The notes under the pieces: model-generated
What the model saw: the letters and a program-made list of their open reading frames with translations, nothing else
Told to the model about the DNA's origin: nothing
Databases searched by the model: none
Source of the DNA: Reticulitermes lucifugus
Lineage: Eukaryota > Arthropoda > Insecta > Blattodea > Rhinotermitidae
Assembly: GCA_026260175.1 (NCBI GenBank)
Contig: JAKCWW010006608.1
Span: 1-31,887 of the forward strand
DNA: 31,887 nt
Direction of reading: 5' to 3'
Made by a program: the position numbers and the translations under genes
Part shown: piece by piece, positions 21,020 to 31,798 of the stretch
How positions within the stretch are numbered: position 1 is the first letter of the stretch
Layout of the letters: each line of letters starts with the position of its first letter

Positions 21020-22270
21020 CCTGGTATCAAAATAAACTACAGTTTATCAGACACATTTTGCTCCAAATGATCTGTAGAACACACTCCTCAAGTTTGGGCA
21101 CTAGGTCACAGAACATTCTGTATAGGTTTTGAAGCTTTCATGTTGGCTGTTTACAGTGAAGTCTTCTCATGTGAAAGTGGTGTCAATATATGACGTTTCA
21201 GATGCTGTCTCTGCCTCCATTATTACAGCGTGATGTTACGAGTGATATAACTGTCTGCTGTACTGATACACGTGTCCTGTCTAAGCATGGGCTGCTAAGG
21301 GACACGTATTACTCATCACATAAGAGACTCTCACTGGAAAAGTCAGACACAAACTCCATTTTCACACAAGAAGTCTCCAACTTAAAGACTATGTAATAAT
21401 GTGCTGTCTGGTCAGGGCTAAACAGCAATGGTGCAATGATGATTAAGACACCATCTGAGCTCCACACTAAGACATCAGTGTCTAACTCCTGAGCCGTGTC
21501 AATGTCTGCTTTAAAACCAACAGTGCAACAAATTTTAAACTCTTTCTGGTCAAGCTTCTTAGGTCACTGAAGCCTGATTCAGACTTGCAAAGAAACTCAA
21601 TCCTCAGGTTTCACTCATTGTACTGTTTAATTCCATCCTTCCCTACAGATGGTAACAATGGGAATGTAACTAACCGCATGGATTAAGTCATCATTAGTCA
21701 ATAAACTAGTAACAAAAGCTCCTGCTGTTACATTCTTTTCACAGAAGTCCTGGTGGCCATCTCAATTCAGTTCAAATACTCACACCCAGTTCCCTTAAGA
21801 TTCATTTTAACATTACTTCTTACCTCTTTATCCACTTCATCTCCCACCACAATTCCACGTAGCTACATCCGTTTCCCTTTTTCAAGCCCCACAGTCAGCT
21901 AAAAGTAAACTCAATTTCACCACCCTAATCCACATGTACTTTGTATTCACAAAGGTCCTCATTATGTAAACTCTCATATATTCACACCCATGTGATCCAC
22001 CCAACTCTACGCTTCTGAACTCCTCCAACATCATCACCAAACTCTGCATCTTTGAATAGCCATGGAACATTGAGGTCACTGAACCATAATGTCATAAAGA
22101 TAAGCTTACACCCAACTATTCCTGTTTACCCACAGCTGATATCAAATTATCACAGATAACAGGGCAAACAACACACTACACAGCATTAACAACACCTTAC
22201 CTCACACCAGCGAAGCACAAATCCTAGGCACTGGGGACCAAGTCATGGGATGAGGAACTAAATTTTGTAT
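21020..22270. other. No gene recognised
   Basis: AT-rich intergenic sequence with short unrecognised open frames. Confidence 0.4.
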
Positions 22271-22312
22271 GGTGGATCCTAATATTTGTGCATCTCCAGT
22301 ATGGAACTAGCA

Positions 22313-22524
22313 AAAATTTTCCAAAATCTAGGAGCCACCTCAAAACTGTAGGTGCCAGTACGGTGACACGAAGAAAGTTCCATAATGAGAACCCACAAAT
22401 ATTAGGAACCACGGTCCAAAATGTAGCTACCCCTGCGACCTGGCACCCAGCATTTGTGCACTTCTGTTTACGTCACCAATCTGGCACCTAGATTTTTAAG
22501 GTGGCTCCTATGTCTTTGGAAAAT
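22313..22524. repeat. Foldback / MITE-like hairpin element
   Basis: Left arm 22313-22367 and right arm 22472-22524 are inverted copies: AAATTTTCCAAA, TAGGAGCCACCT and AGGTGCCAG, then GGTGAC, in both. A second nested inverted pair is GGATCCTAATATTTGTG (22274-22290) with CACAAATATTAGGAACC. The right end, read inward, starts CAGGGTTGTACAAATTTTCC, which is hAT-like, but no matching 8-bp duplication was found. Confidence 0.65.
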
Positions 22525-22626
22525 TTGTACAACCCTGCCATACACCAAATATAATGAGAAGTTTTACTGCATAGAGCTCACCAAAACACACAACTAGCAC
22601 ACCTATGGTGACTTTACGCATCTCTG

Positions 22627-22745
22627 CCTCCATCTTCAAGGTAGTGCTCTTCTACAGTGCAGATGGAGGCAGTAAATTCCTTCAGAACATTGGTATCCAC
22701 CTAACTACATGGCATCGCATCCCAGAACACTGTGATTTTCTCTGG
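22627..22745 (+). repeat. Hammerhead-like repeat remnant with opposing head
   Basis: GTGCAGA (22657-22663), stem GGAGG ... CCTTC, AGAACATTGG in place of GAAACRTTGG, then the tail CCACCTAACTACATGGCATCGCATCCCAG. Just upstream, GCCTCCATCT (22626-22635) is the exact complement of AGATGGAGGC (22661-22670), so two heads face each other. Confidence 0.5.
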
Positions 22746-23179
22746 AACTAGAAGTTAACAACTGGAAAGCATTCAAAGTCCTTATTTTTCAAACTACAAG
22801 TGAATGGATACTTTGAAGCTGAAATAACTTGTAAGATTACAGTGCTAACACACACAAATGTTTGATTTATTATGTTAACACACACATTTCATGCTCATGT
22901 CCATACTGAAATCATCTAACTACTGACTGACACACAGTAATTTCAGATCCACAGAATAAGAGGCAACGTTCGTTAATACACTTTAACCCTTTCTGCAGAA
23001 GAGCGAAATCCTCGACATACCACTGACCCTCAATGCACAATATGACCAGGATGATTGCCACTGAATACCATCTATGAAAAGATCATGAAGGCGCGGATTT
23101 ATCTTCTTTATTCTTCGTTTATCTACTGACGCTGTCGTGGCTCCAACTATATGCCATGGAATGGGAGGGGCAATAAGTG

Positions 23180-23345
23180 AAAAATGTATATGAAAGTTTA
23201 ATCTGAGGTTATTCAGGCATTTACTTGGACGGACTTAAGAAAACAACGCAACTCATCGGTCATAACAGCCAGTGCCCAGGCAGAGATTTGAACTTTTCCA
23301 AAACACCAACACGCGTGTAATCCGCGCGACTGCGACGTTCGGTTG
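23180..23345 (-). mobile_element. Decayed tRNA-derived SINE
   Basis: Minus strand: CGCAGTCGCGCGGATTACACGCG, then a degenerate box B AGTTCAAATCT (23294-23284), then CTGCCTGGGCACTGGCTGTT and a body. Head-then-body order as in a tRNA SINE. No duplication found. Confidence 0.5.
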
Positions 23346-24344
23346 GCACTTTACATTCTAACAAAGGAATCACCCCACATATTAGTATCTCACACTACAC
23401 ACTTTCTGCGTACAAATAACTCAAACGTCCTTCCATATGACACGAAAAGATACTTATTTCAACACCAGTTATTAACAAGACGCGTACCACCCAAAATATG
23501 CATAACATTTTAGTAACAACGCACTGCCGTCGCCCACCTGTTCGGGTGCGCAAGGGATTGGCATTTAAGTTTCTAATATAATTTTGATACTCGCCCATCT
23601 ACGCTCCAGGTACGCAGGCATGGCCCAGGAATGCCTTTCATCGATCCGTCATGATCCATTCTAAGGTATCAGATCGAATGTACGACTGCCATCAGTCACT
23701 ATGGTCAAGTTCGGCAATTCGGTCAATATACAATACAACAACATGCAGTTTCCTACCTTAATACAGTAATATCCGCAATTATATCAAATAAGAACGGCGC
23801 ACCACCACTCTACGTCCTTTCATTCCAACTACAACACAATCCTGCCAGAATGCAGCACCATAAGCACAGATAATCTCGACCATAAGAGTGTCATATATTG
23901 AAAGAAAGATACTCCTGCGAGATCTCAGCATAGGTGTACAATACCGAACTCATTCTCCAGTGATATGTTAAATGGAGCGAACTGATTGAAATCGAACCGT
24001 AAGAAAACACGTGAAAGGTTACGTGAGGTTGGTACAGAACTTAGAAACTGAACATAAAATAAGATACATTAATTTCACAAAATTTGCTGCGACTTGTGTC
24101 CACTTTTCCTAATATTATCTTTGATTTCGATCTCTCGTTCAGGACCTCCACTGCAAAGCACGGATCATTTCTACACAGGGTGCTTTTCAGAAGAATCAGT
24201 TTGTGGAAACATATTGCGAGTTCAGAACTTCTTACACGTGTCCATGGTTGCTGAGGTTTAGCATAGGGGCAGGAAGCAGCTCCGCGTTACTCCAAAACAA
24301 AAAAAAGCCACAGTCTCGGGCGTAATTCGAGGTTAGGGTCTGTA
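23346..24344. other. XPA upstream region
   Basis: No TATA box or other core promoter element stands out in the 300 bases before the XPA start. The 5' UTR and transcription start cannot be placed from sequence. No other gene seen. Confidence 0.4.
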
Positions 24345-27300
24345 ATGTATAATGTGTATAAAATGAACGACAATAATGAAAATCAGGAAGAAGATACAGG
24401 CTCCCAGGACGTACAAGGGGGCAACGGGAGTAATTCTGGAAGCGATAACATAAGTTTAACAGCGTCCCAAAAGACAAGAATTGAGAAAAACAGACAAGCT
24501 GCCCAGCTTTTAAAACAAGCGAGACTTATACCTCATCCTTATGCTAAAATGTAAGTGTATCTTTAATGCCACATTACATTTAACCCACATGCTCAAAAAT
24601 AAAATGTAAACCCACAACAACTTTTGAAATTGAAAAAATAATCAAGTCTTTCAAATCAAAGGACTCACACGGCTATGATGAAATTTCCACCAAAATATTG
24701 AAAAGAAGTTCTCCATTCCTAAGCTTACCCTTAAATTATATATGTAATAAAGTTCTTGTTAAGGGTATTTTCCCCGATAGATTAAAATTCTCCATAATAA
24801 AACTATACAAAAAAGGAAGTAAAACGGACATATCTAACTACAGACCTATATCCCTGTTAACTTCATTCTAAAAAATTTTTGAAAAAGTAATGCAAACACT
24901 TGATTAATAATAATATTTTAAGTATGGAACAATATGGATTTAGGATGAAATTAACAACCTTAAACGCCACCTACAAATTAAGAAACGAAGCTGTAAATGC
25001 TATGAACATGGGGTGCTTCACCTCACTGCATAAATATTTTTAGATTACAAAAAAAGATATTAAGAATAATCACTAATACCAGTAAAAATGAGTAATGCAG
25101 AAAGTTATTCAGCAACCTCAAAATTTTGACTCTTCAATCTCAATACATTTTCTCACTATTATGCTTTGTTTGTAATAATAAGGATCGATTTACACGTAAC
25201 TTAGATATTCATGAAAGAAATACTAGACGTGGTTCGGATTTAGTTTCTTCTATATTTATGCTTTATATTGTAGTTTTCTGACATGTTCTATATACAGTGG
25301 TTTTGCAACACTTTGGATTTGTAGAATGAAAATGAAATACAATTCAATACACTCTGTGGAGTTGGTATAGCTCAGTATAATGACTAGGCTAACACGCAGG
25401 GGATCAAAGTGATGCAGTTTGATTCTTGGCAAGGACAGAATGACTCAGGGGCTACCCAGCCACCTATCCAATGGCTAGCGGAGTCATTTTCTCCTGAGGT
25501 AAATTTACCAGATTATATAGCTGAGCACTTACCTCCATGTAGTGCTGAGGTTGCGAATGCATAAAGCTAACCTCAACTCCCACATACAACTTCATGTGAT
25601 GTGGTGCTGAATTAAGCACAGGATCTTTGCCTTCTCTACACATTTACCTCTCGCATGCTTAATATACAAGGAGTTATAGGTTTGTATAACTTCCAGTTAC
25701 CTCCTGAAAATGCAGTTATATGCTAAGGAGTCTGGAGATGACAATGCAGATGGTTAGCATTATGTAATATAATATAATATATCTGGTTACCATTTATAAA
25801 TTAATATTTATTTCCCCATTCAGTGTAATGTGGCTTCTGTACATACAATGACAAACTCCTGCCATGAGAGGTGGAGATGTAAATTGAAATGTTTATTATT
25901 TAAGGTAGCAATGTATTTATAATACATTGCCCAATTATTTATGACTGTCTTGCTCTAACAATGTTTTAATGCAAGTATACTGCCTAGTGATTTTTGTTGT
26001 TTTACTAACAAAGTTAAAATAAATATCTTTGTATTGCATTTAATTTCTAGAAATACAGCAGACTGTATAGAGAAGAGTGTGATTAAGGTCCAGGGTAGTA
26101 AGTTCATCGACAGCGGTGGCGGATTTCTGCTGGAGGAAAAAGTGGGAGAAGCTCTAGATGATGAGCCGGTATGAATACTGGGCACAGAAGTTAAACTACC
26201 ACAATAAGTTTACATATAGTAATTGTTGCTGGGTGCAACAAGTAGAGTACTGCACACTCAGTTACTGCAAGTGGTGTGGATGAAATGACATAATGTTACT
26301 AAAGCCAAGGAAGGAATTCCCATGGATCAACCCCTTCCACATCTCCCTCAAAACCTACATTTCCCCCTCCAATCATCTAACCATTCCATTAATATGAATG
26401 TTCACAGTGATAACCTTCACTAATGAGAAGTGTTTCGTGTTTGTTGACGTAGGCTAGAGGGCGCTTAAAAGGAATGCAACAGTAGATAGGAAGAGAGATG
26501 TCTCAGGTTCCATCATAATCCTTGCCATTCAGATTTTTTTTACCATCACATTAGTATAATTCCAGACAACTGTCTCACGGTCCTGCAACTATTACATCTC
26601 TTGTGGAAGGTATTCCACTACAGAAGCCCTTATTTTGAAACTTAAAAACGAGTTTCATGCATCTGTCCCTGTTTCAATTTCAGCTGTCATTAATATGAAC
26701 TGTAAACCTGTAAAGAATGCTTTTTATTTATGCTTGTATGCAGATCATGCTACTTAATGTCACTCTTTCAATGGTACTCACAGGGCTGCTGTGTGAGTGT
26801 GAGTGTGAGACATTAGAATAACAATGGCACCATTGAGCATAGTGTGCAGGTAGGTGGTGGTGATAAATTCAAAATATGTGCAATTTCATTAGGGCTGTGC
26901 TACTCATATCATTGGTAAACCTTCACACTGATATCACATTATGTTGTTGGGTATTAATTTTAGTAGAATTTCTCCTTGCTAATGGAACCTTTTATTGTAA
27001 GGCCAAGGCAAAATCCAGCAACATTTAGAGACAAAATTCCAGTATGGACCCATCAGTGTGAGAACCTTGATCATCACTGCACCAATAGCGAGTGTGTTCA
27101 TTACTCACTGCTGCTGGTTATGTTGTTTAAACATGCACATGTTAGAACTTTACTGTCTTGTAGGATGTGACATTTGGAGGAACCTGCTGCATCATATTCA
27201 CAGCTGTCACTATGACAACTTCAAATCTCGCATAATAAGCCTCTGCAGAATGAAGTTGGAGGCATTAGGTTCCTCCAACATGTTCGTGCCTATCTACCAA

Positions 27301-29456
27301 ACTACATGACATCACACTGCAGAAAAGAGTAATCCTCGTGGTCAGTGCCATGATAACCTCAAATCTCACTAGCATGTCTGTTGGCAGCTCAAACTCACAG
27401 CAGGACCAGCGCCTTTCATGGAACCGGACCGACCCACTTGCAAAGAGTGCAATGGAGACTTTGATGATTCTTACCTGTTCCAGAACTTTGATCATCCTGT
27501 TTGTGACAGCTGCAGGTAAAGTTCTGGACTTTCAGGTGGTGTGGTTGATGGTTGGAATTATTAGTGACATACATTTATGACACCATGTAGTCTGGTAGGT
27601 GGCAACTAGGGTTCCAGAGGAACATACTACCTTCATCAGGGTAGAAGTGAGCAAAATTTAGAAATGGGTAAGTTGTATAGAAGTGCGGGAAACGGGGTCA
27701 CACAAGAGTGTTGACCAGCCAGACACAGGCTGGGATCCTAGAAAGGGTAACTGTGCAACTGCCCTGCCAAATGGTCATATGGTCACTTCTCAGTTGGTAA
27801 CTTTCTTTTCCATAGTCTGATGGCAGTGCTAGAAAATATCATACAGAACATGCAGTCATCTACATTCAGGTGTTACATGAAGTTTGAAGCATGTCTTGTT
27901 ACCCCTGACTGATGAACCGAGTAAATGATTGCAAACCAGTTGAGTGACTGATCACTGAACTAACCAAGTGTCTCAATGACCAACTGTGTTACTCTCTAGC
28001 TGTCAGTATGGCAGAAGTCATTACTGGACTGTTCAAGAAATTCTGAAACTACAGAAAACCATAACGTGTTCTTCTGCAGGGAAGGTGAAGAAATGCACAG
28101 ACTCATCACAAAAACAGAAGCTAAAAGTATGTATCTCCTCAAAGACTGTGACCTGGAGAAACGAGATCCACCACTCAAGTGTATTGTAAAAAAGAATCCT
28201 CACAACGTGCGCTGGGGGAGCATGAAGCTGTACCTCGAATTGCAGGTCTGATGGTGCTTTGTGTGTGTGTGACACATGATTGACTAGGACAAATGCCTCT
28301 AGTTGTTCTGTTGACTGACTGTTACTTTGGTATAGGTAGAACAGCGTGCACTGGAGGTGTGGGGCTCAGAAGAACAGCTGCAGGCTGAACGGGAACGGAG
28401 GGAGGAAGAACGAGCCAAAGCCAAAGTTAAAAAATACAACAAGCAGCTGAAAGGTATGAACAAGAGACTAATGAACTGCACTATGGAAAACTCTGGACAC
28501 CCCTTCGTATGGAAGGATGTGTTCAGGTTCATTCACTGAACTTTCATTTTGCTTACTTCCTTAGTATACAGACTAATTGCTATTACAGACAGATGTATTC
28601 ATGACAGATTAAAATTCTGTTTGTATTTCTTATTTCTCCTATGTATTCTTTGTACACAGGGAACCCTCTTTTATGACTGTGTGTGTATATCATAACACCA
28701 CCATACGAAGAGTATGAATCATTGAGTTCATCTTAAGTAGTTTGTTAAACGCCTTAAGTCATCAGAGCAAGTAGCTGCCATATTCTCATCTTCCATTTTC
28801 TTTTTTCTTTTTAATTTAATGAAATTCAGGCCCTATTTTAAATCTGTCATCACAAAAACCTTGAAGATCTCACAATGACTGACACTAATGTACAGCCTTT
28901 GAAATACCTAAAAGACAGCAGATCGGGTAGGTCTGAAAGAATGAGATATTCATATGAAAGTGCATCTTATAGTCCTGTGGCCTAGTTGAAGCAGAAGGCA
29001 CACATATGCAGCTTCTACTTCCACAACTGGAAATCTTATTATGGCTCTGAAAGAGTGATGACAAACACAGGACAGAAACAAACGTTTGAAGTTGAGATTA
29101 CTAAGGAACTTGCTATGTCCATCTTCTACTCTGAAGATGGAGGGAGCAGGTTTTCCCAAAACATTGGTATGTAGCAACTAAACTCCTTAGTATAACATGT
29201 TGATGCTCTGAAATCTCAGAGCCATTAGCATTCAAAATTTTCAATCTGAGTATTTCCAATATGCAGTTTTCCACCTGTATCACTTATTTTTATGTTGACA
29301 GCTTTACGTATGCATGTAAGGAGCAGTCTCTATGATCACACTAGCAAATTGTCGCACGAGCACCAGTTTGGACCAGAGACTCACAATGAAAGTGACGATA
29401 CATACACTCGCACGTGCATTGCTTGCGACCATACGGAGACATTTGAAAAGATGTAA
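24345..29456 (+). CDS. XPA: DNA damage-verification protein XPA, six exons
   Basis: Nucleotide-excision-repair scaffold that binds damaged DNA and contacts ERCC1, RPA and TFIIH in the nucleus. Exons: 24345-24550, 26051-26168, 27388-27515, 28080-28245, 28336-28453, 29302-29456. All five introns are GT..AG, phases agree, and the total is 891 nt (296 aa plus stop; human XPA is 273). Visible in order: an acidic, Ser/Gly-rich N-terminus; a basic helix (about residues 47-67); the ERCC1-binding motif GGGFLLEE (91-98); a C4 zinc finger with Cys126, 129, 147 and 150 (C-x2-C-x17-C-x2-C, same spacing as human); the conserved DNA-binding stretch around [18 protein letters not shown] and IVKKNPH; a charged Glu/Arg/Lys helix in exon 5; and a C-terminal TC-x2-C-DH segment ending in EKM, the TFIIH-binding tail. 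A second in-frame ATG at 24363 could be the true start. The exon 3 acceptor at 27387 is chosen because it alone preserves phase. No frameshift or stop is seen, so the gene looks functional. Confidence 0.95.
24623..25255 (+). pseudogene. Jockey-type reverse transcriptase relic with internal deletion (XPA intron 1)
   Basis: First part (24623 to about 25025): [58 protein letters not shown] (reverse-transcriptase domains 1-2), then after a frameshift MEQYGFRM and [14 protein letters not shown]. Second part (25041-25255): [14 protein letters not shown], stop, [36 protein letters not shown], the C-terminus. The whole catalytic palm with its YADD-type box between them is missing, replaced by about 15 bases. 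Same strand as XPA. Confidence 0.85.
25361..25600 (+). mobile_element. tRNA-derived SINE in XPA intron 1
   Basis: GTTGGTATAGCTCAGTATAATGACTAGGC gives a good box A (TAGCTCAGTAT, 25368-25378). A decayed box B, GTTTGATTCTT, is at 25417-25427. Body with CAGGGGCTACCCAGCC and CTCCTGAGGTAAATTTACCAG. No clear duplication. Different family from the SINEs at 9407 and 16786. Confidence 0.6.
26169..27387 (+). other. XPA intron 2
   Basis: Starts GTATGA and ends TTGGCAG. Apart from the repeat remnant at 27245-27335, I recognise nothing in it. Confidence 0.85.
27245..27335 (+). repeat. Hammerhead-like repeat remnant in XPA intron 2
   Basis: Stem TGGAGG ... CCTCCA, AACATGTTCG where GAAACRTTGG is expected, then the family tail CTACCAAACTACATGACATCACACTGCAGAA. 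The core is decayed (AATGAAG). It ends about 50 bases before the exon 3 acceptor, on the sense strand. Confidence 0.5.
27575..27645 (-). repeat. Hammerhead-like repeat remnant in XPA intron 3, antisense
   Basis: Minus strand: CTGATGA (27639-27633), stem AGG ... CCT, GGAAC (27615-27611, for GAAAC), CTAG, then CCACCTACCAGACTACATGGTGTC, the family tail. The core box is perfect. Confidence 0.55.
29131..29200 (+). repeat. Hammerhead-like repeat remnant in XPA intron 5
   Basis: CTGAAGA (29131-29137, a legal CTGANGA core), T, stem GGGA ... TCCC, AAAACATTGG (for GAAACRTTGG), then a short tail TATGTAGCAACTAAACT. Sense strand of XPA, about 110 bases before the last exon. Confidence 0.55.
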
Positions 29457-29790
29457 GAAGCTGTCAACTGGATTGGCCATTTCCTTGTGGTGTTCAGACC
29501 TTACACTATTTGTCAGTAGACTGTACCAGATTAAGTGAAGGAACTGCAGGCCCATGTGGTGTTACACACAAGACACATTCACTGTGGAAAGTCTGTTGAT
29601 ATCAGATGTGCCTCATCATTAAATCAGACATCAAAGAAGATGCTTTTGGTTACAAAGGAGTGGGACTCATGTACAGGATCATTTAAAACACTTCAACATC
29701 ATTTTTATCTGTGGGTTGTCTTTGTTCTGTTACTTTTTCCCTTTCTTCCTTATGTGAGAATATAAAAAATAAAGGCAACTTATGTACAGA
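29457..29790 (+). other. Probable XPA 3' UTR with poly(A) signal
   Basis: AATAAA occurs at 29768-29773, about 310 bases past the XPA stop, and is the first canonical hexamer after it. The cleavage site is inferred. The next feature is a TA-flanked transposon from 29871, so the transcript probably ends before it. Confidence 0.5.
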
Positions 29791-29868
29791 GAAGTGGGTA
29801 CTTAAGAAACAGAAAAACATATATTAGAACTGGAACCATGAGAAATTCTGGCATAAGACAAAATCATA

Positions 29869-30550
29869 TACAGTAAAACCTCGATGCATCGTTTTTTAGG
29901 GGGATGGAAAACAAAAACAATATATAGGGGAAAGCAATAGTACCGGGAAACCATTAAAAATTATAGATAAGAACAGTTTAATGATTATTATTACTTCTTG
30001 CTGAGAAAACCTTTGATTGATATTTTTTTTGTGCAAACTTTACGCCTCAATTCAAAGTACGATTTTTCAAGGCCTAGAAAACTTTCACGATCACTGTCAC
30101 TCAATCGGCACTTGTTTGTCACTTCCATCACTGTTAACACAAAGTAAAACAGTAACTTTTCCCCGAGTTTTTCGAAGATCTTGTATACGAATATACATGC
30201 ATCTCAGTTTCACGGAAAACCAAAATGATCGAAATTAAGGCAATTTTCTCATTCTGGTATTTGGTTAAACACGCATCAGACAATCCAGGCGGCACTAAGA
30301 CAGCAATACATGCACGCGCAGCACACTAAATCATCATTTCAAATTTTAAAAAAACTATCCATCTAAGAAAATGTTGCGTCAGAACCGTGATTTTTCAATG
30401 ATCGAAGCGATAAAACGACAGTTCGAGGACCGATGGAGGCGGGGAAAAAATAGTGTTATTTATATGTGGCTAGTTCCAGGACCAAATAAGGCAGACAATA
30501 TATGCGGGAAAACGAAGGTAACGGGAATGATGCAACGAGGTTCCACTGTA
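29869..30550. mobile_element. Tigger/mariner-like non-autonomous element with TA duplication
   Basis: CAGTAAAACCTCGATGCATC (29871 onward) and, on the opposite strand, CAGTGGAACCTCGTTGCATC (ending 30548) are matching terminal inverted repeats. TA flanks each end. The 678-bp interior has no transposase frame. The end sequence resembles, but is distinct from, the element at 16439 (CAGYRATCCCTCG). Confidence 0.85.
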
Positions 30551-30985
30551 TTTTACAAAAAGGACGAATTTCTTGAATAAAAATTCGTATTGAATAATGG
30601 CATTAAGGTTACACTTTTCTAGAATGAGACTCCATGTAGTGCAGGAGAAAGGTACTTGCTGTCTCCATCTTCAGGCTTCAGCAGGTTCCTTTTAAGTGTC
30701 TGTGTTTAGCTGCTATCGATATCACACCTAAGAAGACTGTTCCTAATATTCAATGCTATGAGAGAAACTCAAATCCAAACTAGCAGCATTGTCTACTGAC
30801 AAGTGGCATAAACATTATGAAACATGATCCTGATGTCATCTCCAAATTGTGCTAGTTCTGGCTCAATGAGGACATAAAATGAAACTGGTCTCTTGGTAAA
30901 CAGCTTTCCCCATTTTCCAGTCATTTTTACTAAAAACTGTTATTAACAATGCATGTGCTTACTTTCCTTTTATAAAAATTAAATT
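30551..30985. other. No gene recognised
   Basis: AT-rich. A CCATCTTCAG (complement CTGAAGATGG) near 30667 hints at one more decayed repeat head, but no stem or GAAAC partner could be found. Confidence 0.35.
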
Positions 30986-30989
30986 TGAG

Positions 30990-31090
30990 GTGAACATCAT
31001 ATGATAGTGGTTAGTACTCCTGCTTCATATGCAGGTTCAAATTCTAGACCAGAGAGTACTTGATGTTGCAGTACCTTATAATGAACCACA
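30990..31090 (+). mobile_element. tRNA-like SINE head
   Basis: ATAGTGGTTAGTACTCCTGC, then an anticodon-arm-like CTGC-TTCATAT-GCAG (31020-31034), then box B GGTTCAAATTC (31034-31044). The variable loop is missing and no acceptor stem closes, so this is a SINE head or tRNA relic, not a gene. Confidence 0.4.
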
Positions 31091-31094
31091 ACCA

Positions 31095-31790
31095 ATTCAT
31101 TCAATATCCCTTTGGTCCAAAATTATCTGAAATTTTAGTACTATACACTGTTCAGTTGAAAAAAAATGTCATTAAATAAATTACAGAGCAGTCAATCTAA
31201 TCCAAGCACAGAAATATTCAAACAAAACAATGATGCCATTGGGAGCCAATACATTTTCTTAGAGAGGGAGTAGATCACCACAGCTCTGAAGCTAAGTGTT
31301 GTCACGTGTAATTTTAACAGGAAGAGAGCACTGAGTCTAACAATGTTCACAGAGTAAGAGGAAAAGCAGGAGGGTGAAGGAATTTTGGGCCAAAGATTGC
31401 TTGTAAAGAATTTGTTAGTTCACTTTTCTGTGTACATAATAATAATTTAATGAACTTTTTATATGCTGAAGAATGTTTCTCTGTTTAATAAAGCAACAAT
31501 TTCTATTGATTTGTGCACATACACATTTCACACCCATCCATTCATTCATTAAGTCTCTTGCTGAGGTAACCTGACCACACTCCACAGTGCAGTATGTGTC
31601 GTGGGAAGTACCAGTTGTGTGCCAGACAGCTGAGGGCTTCAGGACTTGTCCTTACAGACAGCAGGGCTACTTGGCTCAGTGCCTGATGTACTCACTGATG
31701 CCCTGAAACAAGTGCTGACTTGGTGAGAGGTCTGTTTCCTGCAGCAGAGGCAAACTGGTTTGTCCTCACAGGGTAAGCTTGTATGACATA
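31095..31790. other. No gene recognised
   Basis: No supported frame. AATAAA occurs near 31489-31494 without an associated gene. Confidence 0.35.
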
Positions 31791-31798
31791 GGGCAAAG

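Noticed and set aside
30371..30580. 69-codon plus-strand frame
   Set aside because: It runs through the right terminal repeat of the TA-flanked element and out into flanking DNA.
31000..31050. Possible tRNA-Met (CAT anticodon loop)
   Set aside because: No variable loop, and no pairing acceptor stem could be drawn.
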